From contig JAYKYS010000009.1 of the NCBI GenBank assembly GCA_036924285.1, forward strand, positions 21,184,001 to 21,248,000: 64,000 nucleotides of DNA, given 5' to 3'. Of the stretch, positions 33,779 to 46,446 are shown in pieces. The first letter of the stretch is position 1. Every line of letters begins with the position of its first letter. The notes beneath the pieces are model-generated. The model was not told where the DNA came from. It was given only the letters and a program-made list of their open reading frames with translations, and did not search any database. Source of the stretch: Asterella californica (Eukaryota; Streptophyta; Marchantiopsida; Marchantiales; Aytoniaceae). The translations under genes were made by a program, and so were the position numbers.

Positions 33779-34145
33779 AATATGCATGCTGGATGAACTC
33801 CGGGGGAATTTTTTCTCGCTTTATGTTAATGAGAATATATATATATGTTAAGTAAAAAATATGTACTAAGTACATATAAAGAATTAAAATTTTTATATAA
33901 ATTATCTGTTACCCATGTCTGGAAAGACGAGGAGAGTAGGAGAGAACCCATAAGTCTCGACCAAGTCGCCGCACTTCAGAAGGTATAACACCGGGACGGT
34001 ATAGTCGTTTTTACGTTAATATATACCTAAGTTTAATTTAGTATCTAATCCTTCTTGCCGGAAGGGTTAGGTACTAAATTAACCATCTGTATATTTTCCT
34101 CCTCCATCGAAAGATGGAAGAGGTGAATATGCAAGTGCTCTGAAA
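33779..34145 (+). repeat. R1 repeat, copy 2
   Basis: 367 bp, same ends as copy 1. Two stem-loops: CTAATCCTTC-TTGCCG-GAAGGGTTAG near 34047-34070 and CCTCCTCCATC-GAAA-GATGGAAGAGG near 34098-34123. The second hairpin is lacking in copy 1. Confidence 0.8.
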
Positions 34146-34410
34146 TTATCAACCTCTTTCTTTTGCAACTGGGAAGGTTATCTTGGAGATGACATTCTCA
34201 CTCAACTATAGACCCAAAGTGATGTTGTAATCCTCTTAACAGCTGGTCAGCCGTGCATCATCTCTGATGTGCTCCATGTCCCTTCTCTCCAAAAGAACTT
34301 ATTCTTTTTCTATCAACTACACCAAGCCAAAGGCAACATGACATTGACATTTGCATCCTTCAAAATCAACATGGAGGTGATATTGCGAAATGTATTTACA
34401 GCAACCAACT
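34146..34410 (+). pseudogene. Copia gag-pre-integrase fragment
   Basis: After R1 copy 2 the copia frame resumes. ISDVLHVPSLQKNLFFFYQL at about 34258-34318 matches the widespread 'DVLYVPSLKKNLLSVSQL' block between protease and integrase of copia elements. It is followed by GNMTLTFASFKINM. No integrase HHCC or catalytic motif follows. Confidence 0.72.
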
Positions 34411-34509
34411 TTTCATGGTAGCTACAAGCTCACATTCGTCTATTTTTATGGCAATGAAATTAAATAACATGATGATTGCATTAAAATCACCAGTTGTCGG
34501 TTTGAAGAA
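34411..34509 (+). repeat. Direct repeat, copy 2 (copia-derived)
   Basis: Matches 31622-31718. One frame reads MVATSSHSSIFMAMKLNN, plausibly internal copia coding sequence. Confidence 0.6.
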
Positions 34510-34999
34510 TATTAAGATACACAATATTGAGAATATTAAGTTATTTGTTATGATAAAGAACAATACCTTGGATTTTAAGCATAAAGAATAGATAGCATAG
34601 CATAAATTCGATAGCATAAAGAATCAGAAGAGAGAGATTTTCCATGGTATACAGCGACAACACTTGTTGGCCTTCATGTGTGTCTTTAAAAATTTCGACA
34701 GCGAAGTATTAGATTCACTCTCGAAATATGCAAAGCCAGAGAATGAGTAGTTTCTAAGGAATTTTCTCTATTGTCATTTTGCAGGTTCTTTCCAGATCCA
34801 CGGTAATTTATATAATTACTCCACATAAAGATTTCATTAATGTCATCTTGCCGCTAACAGCTTTTAGTCATTTTAAACATGCATCAAGATCGACTTTTGG
34901 GAACTTTTGTTTGCCTGTTGTTATTAGGAAAATATATAAATGTTCAACCAAGCTGATAACAAAAATCAAAGTGTTTTATCACTGTTAACTCTTAGCTAA
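34510..34999. other. No recognisable gene
   Basis: AT-rich; one short open stretch (34779-34988) with no recognised domain. Confidence 0.35.
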
Positions 35000-35300
35000 A
35001 CCTGTGAGAGGACCAAGACATAAACCATAAAGGAAGCGCGGACATAGCACTCTCCAAAGTACATATGCGACCTGTTAATCGTCGCTCGGACACATTTAAT
35101 GGAAGGTTTGATGTATTACCTAACCATTCCTAACGAAAGGGTTAGCTAAATAAATTAAACTTTTACATATTTGGAAATAATATTTTATTACCTAACTTTT
35201 CTAGATGAAAAAGTCAAATAATAAATTAAATTGCCTGTGAATATTTCCCCTCTTCTAAACTTTGAAGAGGTGAATATATATAGATACATGGGTGCTCACT
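35000..35300 (+). repeat. R1-like repeat, copy 3 (diverged)
   Basis: Shares the CCATAA block, the CTAAC...GTTAG hairpin and the terminal CCTCTT...AAGAGGTGAATAT hairpin plus GGTGCTC end with copies 1 and 2, but with many differences. Confidence 0.5.
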
Positions 35301-35469
35301 TTTGTAATATGCAAGGAACTTAGACTTTTATCGACGAAGTTCGAAATTTGCTTCTGTCTGCTCACAAAAATCGACTAGAAACCATACAAACGCTCACAAA
35401 TCATGCTACGGCTCAATAACGCAACCGTGTTACAGAGGGAAACGCAATAATTACGCAAAGTTCGAAAGG

Positions 35470-35745
35470 ATGCCGGAAACAAGCGGGTATCTAGCTATGA
35501 TGTCTAGGCTAAAGTCGACTCACCCCGGGTCGGGATCGAGGGTTACGGGTCGGTCCGCGCGCCAGAGTTCAAAAAGGAGGAGGGCGGTGGTGGAATACGG
35601 GGCAAACTACGTCGTCATGGAAACCGTGCAAACGTGGCAAGAGATTGCTGGAGAAAACAGGCGTGACAAGGTCAGATTTGAAGTTCGGATGTGGGGCCCG
35701 CCGCCCATGCCAGCCCGACTGGACTGGAGCTTCATGGGACTGTAG
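35470..35745 (+). CDS. Hypothetical 91-codon ORF upstream of katanin p80
   Basis: Opens at ATG 35470 (MPETSGYLAMMS) and ends at TAG 35743. Arginine-rich and GC-rich compared with the AT-rich repeats to its left. A tryptophan-containing stretch (METVQTWQEIAGENR) looks protein-like, but no family is recognised. It may be a first exon, an upstream reading frame in the katanin leader, or chance coding in GC-rich DNA. No splice partner was found. Confidence 0.25.
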   Translation: MPETSGYLAMMSRLKSTHPGSGSRVTGRSARQSSKRRRAVVEYGANYVVMETVQTWQEIAGENRRDKVRFEVRMWGPPPMPARLDWSFMGL

Positions 35746-37032
35746 CGCTCGTTACAAAAGCCGATGTTCTAGAACTAGGAGGTTTACACTCGTGTGGTTC
35801 TCGTAGATTGAACATCCATCCGCCCACCCGCGCCAAGCAGCTTAGCTCCCGTGCCAAGGGCTCGTGCGAGAGCCTTTCCTCCCTCCCTTTGAGAGAGAGT
35901 CCGGAGTCGTCCGAGTGGAGACTGGTGGTGCCCGCTTGCATCTGTTTCCTTTCTTTCAAAGGGGAAGAGGAAGGGGAGAAGAGAAAGACTAAAGAGAAGG
36001 ACGAGACGAGAGATTGGCTGCTCCCGCTCGTACCATTGGCTGTCGGTCAAGACCATACCATTTCCGTGAGAGAGAGTGAGAGAGGGAGTGAAGGAGGGAC
36101 CTCGAGAAGGGAAAGATGAGAGGAATGTTGCAGATGAGCGGGCGCTCTTAGTGCCGATCGTGGCATGCGCTCCAGTCGGGTCGTTCATCTTTTTGGAAGT
36201 CTAGCATCTAAGTCTGGTGGTCAGGCTCATTCTGCGAGTTCTGCTCTGTGCATCTACCTGACCGTCATCGGCATCGTCTCGTGTAAGCGTGAGTGCGTGG
36301 GATGGACTTCTTTTCGAGAATGCTGTGATTATGCGTTTGTGATTCATGGCCCTGGTTTTGTATAGCGGCCTGGAAGGGAATGTATACGCAGCATTGTGGG
36401 GAGAAGTTTGATGCACGTCAGGGAAGAGGACGCAAGAGAAAAAGCGGCGTATGACCGGAAGGTTGGTAAAGAGCAGGTTCGGTAGAGGCGGGAAATGCGC
36501 GTTTATAAGCGGGATTTAGAATGAGGTAGGATGATTTGGAGCCAGGACAAGACGGGAGGAGGAGGATAACGGGAGGTTAATTTGGACACTAGTAAAAGCA
36601 ACGGTGACATGGGGCAGGATTAGGAATGCCGATGGGCGCTGAAGGTGTTGTAGACTAGCTTAGGTTGGTTACCAAGAAGGAGTTTACAGGTTGTTGCTGG
36701 AGGCTTTGGGATGATGGAGGCGTCAAACTGGCGCGTATTTTATGGGGTCTCAGGGGAAGGAGGATTTGGCTTTCGATCGTTGGTTATCCCCGTTCGAGAA
36801 TGGCGTTATTTAGCTTTTGGTCCTGAGAGTTTTTAAGGAATCTTAGCAATTCTTTTAGGCAATGCGGTGTATTGCGGGTGAGAGTCGCGACGATTAGTTA
36901 GTGAAAAGACTTTCTGCGCTGAAATTTTTGTGCGGAAGGTATATCTGAGCACTTGTTCTCAGCAGTAACGTGGTCTAATGCACCAGCGGCTAACAATCAG
37001 CCCTCTGATCTGGCATATTACAGTTAACAGGC
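35480..37032 (+). promoter_or_regulatory. Presumed promoter and 5' leader of katanin p80
   Basis: The sequence changes from AT-rich repeats to GC-richer, CpG-containing DNA at about 35470. A purine-rich GA tract at 36064-36116 resembles plant 5' untranslated regions. No TATA box is evident. It extends to the start codon at 37033 and may include a leader intron. Confidence 0.4.
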
Positions 37033-40000
37033 ATGACGAAGCGTGCCTACAAACTTCGTATCCTCCTTGATAGTCATTGATAATGATTTGTTCTACCGGT
37101 GTGGGACATCTCTTAACGCTGGACGTTAAAGTCTTAGTGTTGCCTCCCCTCCTGAGCCTCATAGTACTTTGCCTTCTCTTTAAGGGGCTACTCTGGGAAC
37201 ATCAACTGGAACGTTTGGTAACATCAGATTGTATCGGTTAGCTGTAATTGGTTTTTCTCATGGATTGTTTTTCTGGTTGCTATGGTAGGCCGCATTTATT
37301 TGTTTCAAATTCTTCCTGGTCCTTAGCTCTGAGCAACTGCAATGCTGTGTTTTCCGGTTCAGTCCCTGCTTCCCTTGACTTGGTTTTGCTCAGAGGAGTT
37401 TGTGGCACACTCTTCCAATGTCAATTGTCTCACCATTGGAAAGAAGTCGTCACGGGTGCTGGTCACCGGTGGCGAGGATCAAAAAGTGAACATGTGGGCC
37501 ATCGGGAAACCGAACGCAATTCTGGTATATAGGCCAATTTCCTCCCTTTTATGCATTCAATGGCTGCTACGGTCGCACGAATTGACTATTTTCACCGTAT
37601 CTTTGAGAATGAGAAGGTTAACTGCCGTGTCGCATTGTAGTCCGTATGGCTTGAAATTGCACCGTGGTCAAGTTCCTATCCAAGTCGTGCCTATGCTCGT
37701 CGTCTCATTTGGATACTATTACGAACGCAATGCCCATTAGGGTTTTACCACGGTGCTGTTTATTCCGCTTCGATCGTGCCCTCGCAATACCAGCTGTACG
37801 CATTCTGGGATGCGGTATTTTCTGTTACCAGCTGCCGTTGCGCCTCAAACGATCGCCAGCGTCTCAGCAAGGAGTCTTTTGTGCTTCATGTTTCCTTCCT
37901 GTGGTGGAGTGCCCATGTCGGGTTTCCACTTCACTGAGTCTTCATCTCTGTGATGTTTGACAATTCGGCTTGGACCGTACCAACAGAGTATTTGACTGTT
38001 TTCATTTTCGCTGGCACTGACAATCACCTTACACCCTGTTCCGGAGTTCGCACTCATACTGAGGTTACTTCACTGAGTGTTGCTAATTTTGTGCCTCTTG
38101 TCACTTTGCAGAGCTTGTCTGGACATACAAGTGCTGTTGAATCTGTAACTTTTGATGCATCAGAAGTCCTCGTTGTAGCCGGTGCTGCAAGTGGTACAAT
38201 TAAGCTCTGGGATCTTGAGGAAGCTAAAAGTAATCATCTTCATTTGCCAGTTGATCCTGCACGAATGTGTTCGGCACGTGGCTCGTGGTTTCTGTAGGCA
38301 GTACTTGACCTGATTGGAAAAAGAGAACATGACGCTTAATAACTCATATCCACCGGGATCCAACTGTCGTCTTTTGCAGTCAATATTTTTAAGCCGGCCT
38401 TATCGTAAAACCATGTTCAGTTGAGTGATCGTGTTTATGGACTGGTTGCAGTTGTGCGCACACTCACCGGACACAGATCCAATTGTATATCAGTGAGCTT
38501 TCATCCTTTTGGAGAGTTTTTCGCCTCAGGGTCTCTTGACACCAATCTGAAAATTTGGGACATAAGGCGGAAAGGATGCATCCACACTTACAAAGGGCAT
38601 AGTCGTGGTATTAATACCATCAAGTTCAGTCCTGATGGTCGCTGGGTAGTCTCCGGCGGTGAGGACAACGCGGTGAAAGTGAGAGCCCATCCATGGTTGA
38701 ACCGGTCTTTCTCGAAATGTTCTTCATGCCACTAGAGAACCACTGTTTTCAGGATATTGTTCATTGAAATATGTGGGCTTGCTTTGCTGATAGAAGTGAA
38801 AGAAGGTTGTAGTGGTGAGTACTTCAATTACTCCTGTTACTTGAGGACGTGGTCTCAGTAATTTACTACTCGTGCTATCGGGTTCGTGTCGCAGCTGTGG
38901 GACCTAACTGCTGGAAAGCTCATGCATGACTTCAAGTTCCACGACGGGCAAATCCAAAGCTTAGACTTTCATCCACACGAATTTCTTCTAGCTTCAGGTA
39001 TTTAGTTCACTAGAAGACGCAAAGATGATTTTTTGCTTTCTGTTCTCTTTTGTGTACTCCATCAGCAGTCTCCCTCATATGAGCTGGGAGAGTAGGGATT
39101 CCCTGGATCTCCAGTCAAGTAAAAGAAAATGCAGTTTGGTGGTTGGGCAAGGTCCTAACCTGCTTATGTAGATTTTTACTGTCCGCGACGCTTGTCTCGA
39201 TTCTCAACTTGCGATCCTTCCCCACCCAACCTCTTCTGTACCATCCTGTCCAATGTATCAAGATAGAAGACGACCAAATATTGTAAGTTGGAAACCACTC
39301 ACGTAACATGATGGCCTATGCAGGTTCTGCGGACAGAACTGTGAAGTTTTGGGATCTTGAAACCTTTCAACTCATTGGCTCTGCTGGACCAGAGGTATGA
39401 TCACTATCCTCCTGCATGCAGAATGACGTTTCTTTGAGGAGGGCTTTCTACATCTTTCATAACGGTTGTCATAACATGTTGCAACAAAGCGAGATATGAT
39501 AAGCCTTTCACAATATGTGTGAAACAAAACCGTACACGGATGCAAGAGCTTGCTTTTCACTGATGTCTTATTGTAAAGCGTAGTAGGTGCTAGGACAGCT
39601 GTCTCACTATAGGTACATTTTGCTACTCTGGCCTTCCCTTTGGTATGACTACCTCACTCTCCTTCAGTTTAAATTATGTGTTTTTCACGTCCGGTCACCT
39701 GCTCTGGATGGCGCAGTCAACTGGAGTTAGAGCGATGATTTTCAATCCCGATGGAAGAACTCTGCTCTCTGGAATGCATGAGAGTTTAAAGGTGAGCTTC
39801 ATAACTCAGTTCCTGGAAACAGGTTTAATATTTGGGGGTTGTCAGTAACAAAGGAGTTTTAACTGTTTAAGAGTTTCACTTCGGTGCAGATTCGTACTTC
39901 TCCTTCTCAAAGGGTCTGGTGCTTTTTAATGTTGCATACGCTGGCATTTGTGTGTCCCGGTCTATGGCCATCGTTGTCATCTCCCTTCTTCGGCCCTTCT

Positions 40001-43000
40001 TTCTGAAATGAGCAGCTGGACCTCTCCTCTTCGGCCCCTCCACTTGGAACCAAGTTACATGGATTAAGCTACATTGGCATGAGTGTTCACGTTAGTCCTG
40101 GGTTGTGATTTGGCATGACAAGTGCTCGATATCCGTTGTTGATCCTATGTTCCAGGTGATGTCGTGGGAACCTCTGAGATGCCATGATGTAGTTGATGTT
40201 GGGTGGTCCAAGCTGGCAGATTTGAGTGTCCACGAAGGGAAGCTTCTTGGTGCTTCCTTCCAGCAAAGCTGTGTCGGCGTCTGGGTCGTCGATTTGATGG
40301 TAAGTGTACATACTGGTCTTACATCCTTCCGCTCCCGCTTCCGCTTCCGCTGAAATGATGAGCAGTAGTATACAGGCCAAAGTGTTCCACCTTCATGGTT
40401 CCCTGACCATGACGTTTTATATACTTTGCCAGCGTGTCTCACCATTTCAAACTGGTCACGCGCCTCGAACGGGTGGTAATAGCGTTGGTAGCAGGCTTAA
40501 TTCGAATGGCCACCAAGCCAGTCAGCAGTCGGCAGCTGGAAACACCAGAAGTAACGGAGTGAAAACAGCGTTACCAGATATGCTGGAGTCGGCAATATCC
40601 ACCATGAAAGAGGTGACCTTGGCCACCTCAAAGGGTGAGTACTTCCGCTCTGGTACTTCATGCGAATAAGAAATGTGATATCGTTCAGAAGCATCATTTC
40701 CTACGATCATTCAGACTGTGTTGATGTTGGACACGATATTTCAGCTAGTTGCCACTGAAGACTGGTTTTCGGTATGCCCAAGCTTAGGCAAATTGGAGGA
40801 GCAGAAGAAGTCGTCGCATTTTATTATTTATGTTCAGTGCCTGTTTATAGTTGAGTTCCATTCATTTTGATGGCAGCTACAGAGGGTGCGATGAGCGCAC
40901 CTTCCCGGACAGGTACTCCATTCACAAGCAGAAGCACCTCCCTACCTGCATCCGCTCAAACTCCGGCAGTTGCCACCCCTCGAAGAAGTACGAGCACACG
41001 GGTTCATCCCGGCATTATCAGATCTTCAAGTAGGTCCGATGTGCGAGATGCCCCGAGCACAAGGTTGGGTCCAGATGTTGAGCCGCACCCTCAGATACCT
41101 ACGTCACGGTCGGAAGATATCTCTGCTTCCAGGGCTTCAGGTGGTTTGCACTCATTAGCGGGAAAACCTGACCAGCGGAGCTTAGAAGGGTTGAGAGGAG
41201 ATGCTGGTGCAGATGCTATGAGGATAGATTCCGCAAGGATTGATCCTCATCCGGAGGTCACCACAACTTCTACCAAAGGGATTGTTAATGGCGATAGGGG
41301 TGGTCATGATGGTAATCCCCCCGCAGTGACGGGGAGAGGAACAGATGATGGAGATGACCCGCATCCTCCACCGTGGCATGAAGGGAGAAAATTCAAGCGC
41401 AGTACTTCATTCGGGCTCCAAAGAATTGAGGTCCTACATAAAGGGCTACCGCCTTCCCAAACCCATGGAGGTTCGTGTCTCAGCTACCCCGGCTCACAAA
41501 CTCTGTCTAATTGTCGCAAGCCGAAGTAAAATTTCAGAGTAACTTATGATTGTAGGGAGTGTCCTTGAGAGGATTAAAACTCCCATCTTTAGGAGATAGT
41601 CTAATCATGAGAGCCTTCTCCGGGACGATTATCATAGGAGACAGTCTTTTGGTAGTAAGATTTTTAGCCCTTCGACAATACCTCAAGCTAGAATTTAGCG
41701 AAAGAAGAACTTTGGATCCTACTCTTGTGGAGTAGCCATCGAAAGACGTGCGGTACTCGCTACTGTTGGAAGGTTAATGTTAGAACTAGAAGCATCAGTG
41801 CAGATCGAATCTTTGTAGCTGAAAGGTCAAAGATTCAGAGGATTGTGAGGTGTCTCAGACTTAGATTCTCATAGGTCCTGATGGTCGAGTTCTGATTAGT
41901 ATCTGAACTGGTGAATCAGGTGATGTGCCGCAAATTAGTAGGACTGCTAATACGTTGGAGGCCTCTACCACAGGTATACAATCTGACGGGATTATCTAGT
42001 GCCCTTTTAATAGGTGCCTGAGAGACCTCTGGTCTTGTCGAGAGTCAAAAGACTTAGGCTGACGATATGTAGGAGAAAAGAAGGGTGCTAGATCTCTCGC
42101 TGTTCGCACTGAACGGTACATAGGTGGCTTTGCCCAAGGTGAGGAACTTCACATAAGGTAGTGAGATTGGGGGAAGCTCTTGAGGGGAACATCTAGTTCC
42201 TTAAGCCTGACGCTTGTGGCCAGTTCCCGTTGCCAAATTTGTCGGTGGTACTAATATAGTTAACTATATATGTCTTGGAATATTGAAGGTCGTCACGAGG
42301 TGCCTAAAGCAAGAGGACTGATTCCACATTGGGAACGGAAGGAAAGGTCTGAAGTGTTGCCGATGCCCTCACTTGCAAGTCTTGCAAGTAACGGTGGAGT
42401 GAAACCCTTAGGATTGGATATCGAATCTTACATTCCGGTACGATGGTCACAGACTTGTCTCATTTACGTCCCTCGCAGAATTAGTTTTCGTTTTGCGGAG
42501 AAGTTTCTTTGCCAGTGAACCCTGCGATCCAGATTGTGGCGATGGCTTGTGTTGAAGTCCTCTACCTTTGCAGTATAACGTGGGCCGGGGCAGAGTTCTT
42601 GTTTCGTGAGGCAAGAGTCGAAGCTTAGATCTTCTCATAGACGTTTTCTTGTTCTTTCTCCTCTCCTCGTTCGCCTCCTCCCTCCTTCCCTTCTGTTCGT
42701 CTTCGTCTTCTTCCGTTTTCGGCTCGGTTAGCTAGAACCGTGCGAATGTCGTAAACTCGTCTTTCACACTTGTATACTCCTGTAAGTGCAGAGAAGCTCG
42801 GAGAGAAGTGGATCGTCGGATGAGGACCTGATTGATAAGTTGATGCAACAGCACCACACAATGGCAAGCATCATGCAATCACGTTTGACCAATATGCAGG
42901 TAATGGCCTTGTTGTCATTAGACCTCTGAAGTTTCTTACATGTTCGTCTGTCTGAATCTTTATCTTCAGGCTTTAGGCGGTTCGCTCTATTCTGTAGATG

Positions 43001-44508
43001 AGTGAATCCTGGCAGTATCTTCCCGTCCTCCGTATGTTTGTTATCTTCCAATTTGTCAGGTGTCTTGGTTTCTGCTTTGAGTTCTTGGCGTCGTCTACTC
43101 AATGGCATTGTCTTCCATTTGGAGTGACTTTTGCTGTCACTGCTCGCCTTTAACGATTGCGGGCTTTGGTAGGTGGTACGAAGGTTCTGGGTGAAGAACG
43201 ACGTTAAAGGTGCTATGGAGGCAATGGCGAAACTTAATGATCCTTCCGTATGTATACTCCAGCGTGTGTGTTGTAATAAAAGAGTTTCACGCTGTTAATC
43301 ACAAGTCACGGACGGGCTGTTTCAGCACACGGGTCGTATACTTCAGCGATGTTTTGTATTGTCTTCTCCGTAATTTCGTGAGAGATAGTTAAGGCAAACG
43401 TTGTTTTCTCTCGATTGTCTTCCTCGACATTGTATCCATCTAATTAATGGAACCCTGTGTTTGATTGCAGGTTTTGCTCGATGTGCTAACTGTAGTGATG
43501 GAAAGAAGCAATGTTCTATCGTTAGAGGTGTCAGGATTGCTGCTACCGCCGTTGAACGATTTGCTCTGCAGTAATAATGAAAGGTGTTCCGCTTTTTAAC
43601 TGAAAGGCCTTTCGATTGTCTAGCTGCGGAGTGTCTCCCTAGTATCTTTCTTACTGCCGGTCGGTTGTACAGTTTAAGTGAGATGTTGCAGGATGTGCTT
43701 TCGGCGTGCATAAGTAGGATTAATTTAAGTCGCTGATGTGACAGGCCGTGTTCGTCGATGAGGGATTTTCAGTTAGCCTTGGTTTGAGTGTAATAGTAAG
43801 AGCTGCCACTCATGCTACGGGCGTTTTCTGAACTTCGCAGGCATATTGTAACCGCTATCGCGTTGATATCAAAGCTCGTAAAAACTTTCGGTCAAATCAT
43901 TCATGCCACAATATCTGTATCCCCTGGTTCGCTGGGTGTTGATCTGCAAGCTGAGCAGAGGTAATAGATGATGAAACTTTGGTTTCGGCTGAGTGACTAC
44001 AAGCTGATCTTTCACCTTTTCTTTTTAGATTCCTGAATGTGTCCGTGAAGTACAGGGATTGTCTTATTTGCAGCGTTTTCTAACTGCGGCATTTGAACAC
44101 TTGTATAATTTCTCTCTTATATGCTGTTTATGGTACCGCGCCTGGTATAAGATTGAAAAGTCTTTAAATGTCATTCCTCCCCTTGTGCCTTTACCCTCTT
44201 CATTTATTTTCTTGCAGGTACGAGCGTTGCAAAGTTTGCCATCGTGAGCTGCAACAAATCAACCGCAGCTTGACAGTCCTACTGAGGTACTGCGTCTTGC
44301 AGGAATCAGTTACTCGGTTGGCCATGGGTAGAGTTTGGATTGCGGAGTATATGTTGCCCTTTTAGTTCCTCTTAGGTTTGGGTATGACCATGCTTTTGGT
44401 TATTCGCGTCGTATTCCAAGCTGATACGTGGAATGTCATTCCTGCAGGAAAGGTGGGGAGGTAGCAAATGCCGCTCAGGAGCTGAGTCTGTCTATTAAGG
44501 AAATCTGA
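37033..44508 (+). CDS. KTN80: Katanin p80 WD40 subunit B1 homologue (17 exons)
   Basis: Non-catalytic katanin subunit; binds the p60 ATPase and directs microtubule severing in the cortical array. Exons: 37033-37057, 37394-37524, 38112-38229, 38452-38678, 38895-38997, 39324-39394, 39717-39791, 40156-40299, 40433-40634, 40877-41470, 42289-42437, 42792-42899, 43173-43247, 43471-43583, 43841-43960, 44218-44286, 44448-44508. They total 2385 bases (794 residues plus TGA), all phases compatible, all GT-AG. Residues 1-298 form the WD40 propeller ([50 protein letters not shown]). 299-613 is a low-complexity linker. 614-794 is the con80 domain that binds p60 ([53 protein letters not shown]). The start fits the MxKRAYKL family N-terminus. 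The exon 10/11 junction is the weakest part (weak acceptor). The gene looks intact, unlike everything around it. Confidence 0.93.
41471..42288 (+). other. Longest intron of katanin p80
   Basis: 818 bp by my model, in the linker-coding part. I see no transposon ends or coding match in it; a further small linker exon inside it cannot be excluded. Confidence 0.5.
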
Positions 44509-46446
44509 TTCACGTTTAGGTAGGCCTACGAATTTCACGCTAATGTCCACTAGTTTCTGTACTGTTGTTCCGAAGTTGAAATTCGAAGGGGTTAATTGCT
44601 CAAGATTCTACGCCTGTGTTATCAATAATACAAAGCAGGGCTGGAAAGTCAGCTAGTGCGAAAGTGCTGCCTTAAGAGCCTTTAGATAACTTCTGCTGTT
44701 GTCTGCGTGCCTCATCCGTGCTCTAGATGGACTATTTTGAGATTCTGCGCTCCTTGACAAAAGTTTTGACAGTTTTTCTCCTCAGATTATTGGCTAAGTT
44801 GTCCTCAACCTAGTTGGGCACTCATTGATTTCGTTGAAGTGTGCTGGAGCTTTCCACTCATTGATGTCGTTGAAGCTGCTGGAACTTTCCATGTCTCGGA
44901 CTGGTGTTCGCAGCTAATGTGTTGAAGAAGAAAATGTCTTTTAAGGACTCAAGATTGCGAAGTCCCTACAAGATAACATGGAAGGCCACCTCTGTGTCCT
45001 GGATTGTTCAAATTCTCCCAATTTTACAAGGAACTACCAGTAGGATTACCATCACGACACCAAGCAGTGGGATCGGATTTTTCTATGCTAGTGCACTGGC
45101 GATTATGTACTATAAACATTCAAGAATTGAGAGATTTAATTTCCACTAGCGGTAACAATACCCTAGGTGGTGGCAGGAGATTGCATGGCCAAATGTAGTG
45201 TAACGGAATCCTTGGATCGGTTTGTATTTAGAACCCGCGAGCAGGAGGATGCTTTATCAGCTTGAAATGGCAGCAAGTTACCTGGAATGCGCAGGGTACG
45301 GTCGCTGAGAAATGTCGGGGGTGGAATGCATGGTTGCCGCTTAATGTGGAATTTCGATAAACTGGCCCCAAGCTGTAGGAATGTGCCAGCTGGCGGAGTA
45401 TACTCCAGTGATTAGTCACTATTTATATCCTTGGATGTGTGTTGTCATTGAAGTCCAAGAGATAGAAGTCGGTAAGCCCTGTGCATCAAATTAATTGTAT
45501 ACTTGTGGAGGTGAGGGTCAAAGGCCGCCGCACAAACTAGTCTCGAAAAGCTCCCTCTGATTTTGGTCTGACGAATCGAGATAAGGAAATTCTTGGTGGT
45601 ATTATAGGCGTAAATGGTAGCTAACGCAAAATATTGAAGTCGATGAGAAGTAGATTCGGGTGGACCAGATATTCACGGTCTTAATAACAGATGATGGTCC
45701 CGGAGAACTGCAGTCTAGGGGTTACTAAATGATACCAACATGCGTGTTGCGGAGTAGTTGTGATAATGATTACAGGACACTTCCACTCATGTACGGTACT
45801 ATATCTTGAGCCAGTCACTAGCTTGACCAGTTCCATGGGGTACACGAACTTGACTGCGGTCGTTGGCATCAGCCCCGGTTCAGTTGGAACCCATATTTCT
45901 CGTTTCCGTTCGGTTCTAAAAAGAGTTCGATTTCGGAGCAAAACGAAATGTTCGGTATAAGTTTTCAGTTTTCTCCCTCAGTTCGGTCCCGGAATTGAAG
46001 TTCGTGTTTGGTTCGTTTCCAGTCGTAAAATGAGAATTCTGGACTAGTAAATATTTCTCATTACGGCATAAGATTGTATGTGAGAATCAAATACCAACCT
46101 ATTTGACAAGAATCGGGGTGCGGGATAATAAAGACCGCAACTCATGAGAACGCAAGACATGTGTTTAATAAGGATGAAATTTTTTCCTGGCCAGACAGAG
46201 AATAATATACTTCCTCACGGCCTTGTACAAGTATCCCGGAAGGGATGCGTTGGTTTTTTTTCTCTCCGTATCATTGGTCCTCCAGTATTTAGCGGTACGC
46301 CGGATGCGAAATGTCTGTTTAACTTCGTATTATCGTTCAATTTTTTCCGATTCGATTATCTTTTGCTCGTCATCTATTTACCTCATGTTTGAAGCTGCCG
46401 TGCTGCTCACGCTACTGCTCTCATGTAGCTGGTTCACTGTATTGTG
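44509..46446. other. 3' flank of katanin p80, no other gene seen
   Basis: Includes the unmarked 3' untranslated region. Short open stretches (44904-45198, 45681-45960) have no recognised domain. A run with repeated TTCGGT/TTCGTTT words lies at 45895-46020. Confidence 0.4.

Larger units (their letters stand above)
31704..34410 (+). mobile_element. Ty1/copia retrotransposon remnant
   Basis: LTR and primer site at 31704-31929, gag UBN2-type domain at about 33140-33410, aspartic protease active site at 33716-33778 and gag-pre-integrase motif at about 34230-34330, all plus strand and in copia order. Two R1 repeats (32349-32680, 33779-34145) interrupt it. Nothing of integrase, reverse transcriptase or the 3' LTR is visible, so it is truncated after 34410. 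Confidence 0.75.

Noticed and set aside
35784..36188. Minus-strand open stretch opposite the katanin leader as a gene
   Set aside because: It mirrors the GA-rich 5' leader of katanin; serine/leucine-rich composition is explained by the purine tract on the other strand.
44218..44365. Katanin p80 ending at the TAG at 44363 without a further exon
   Set aside because: A GT donor at 44287 joined to 44448 gives a tail [19 protein letters not shown] that fits the family end and keeps phase, so the 17-exon model is better.
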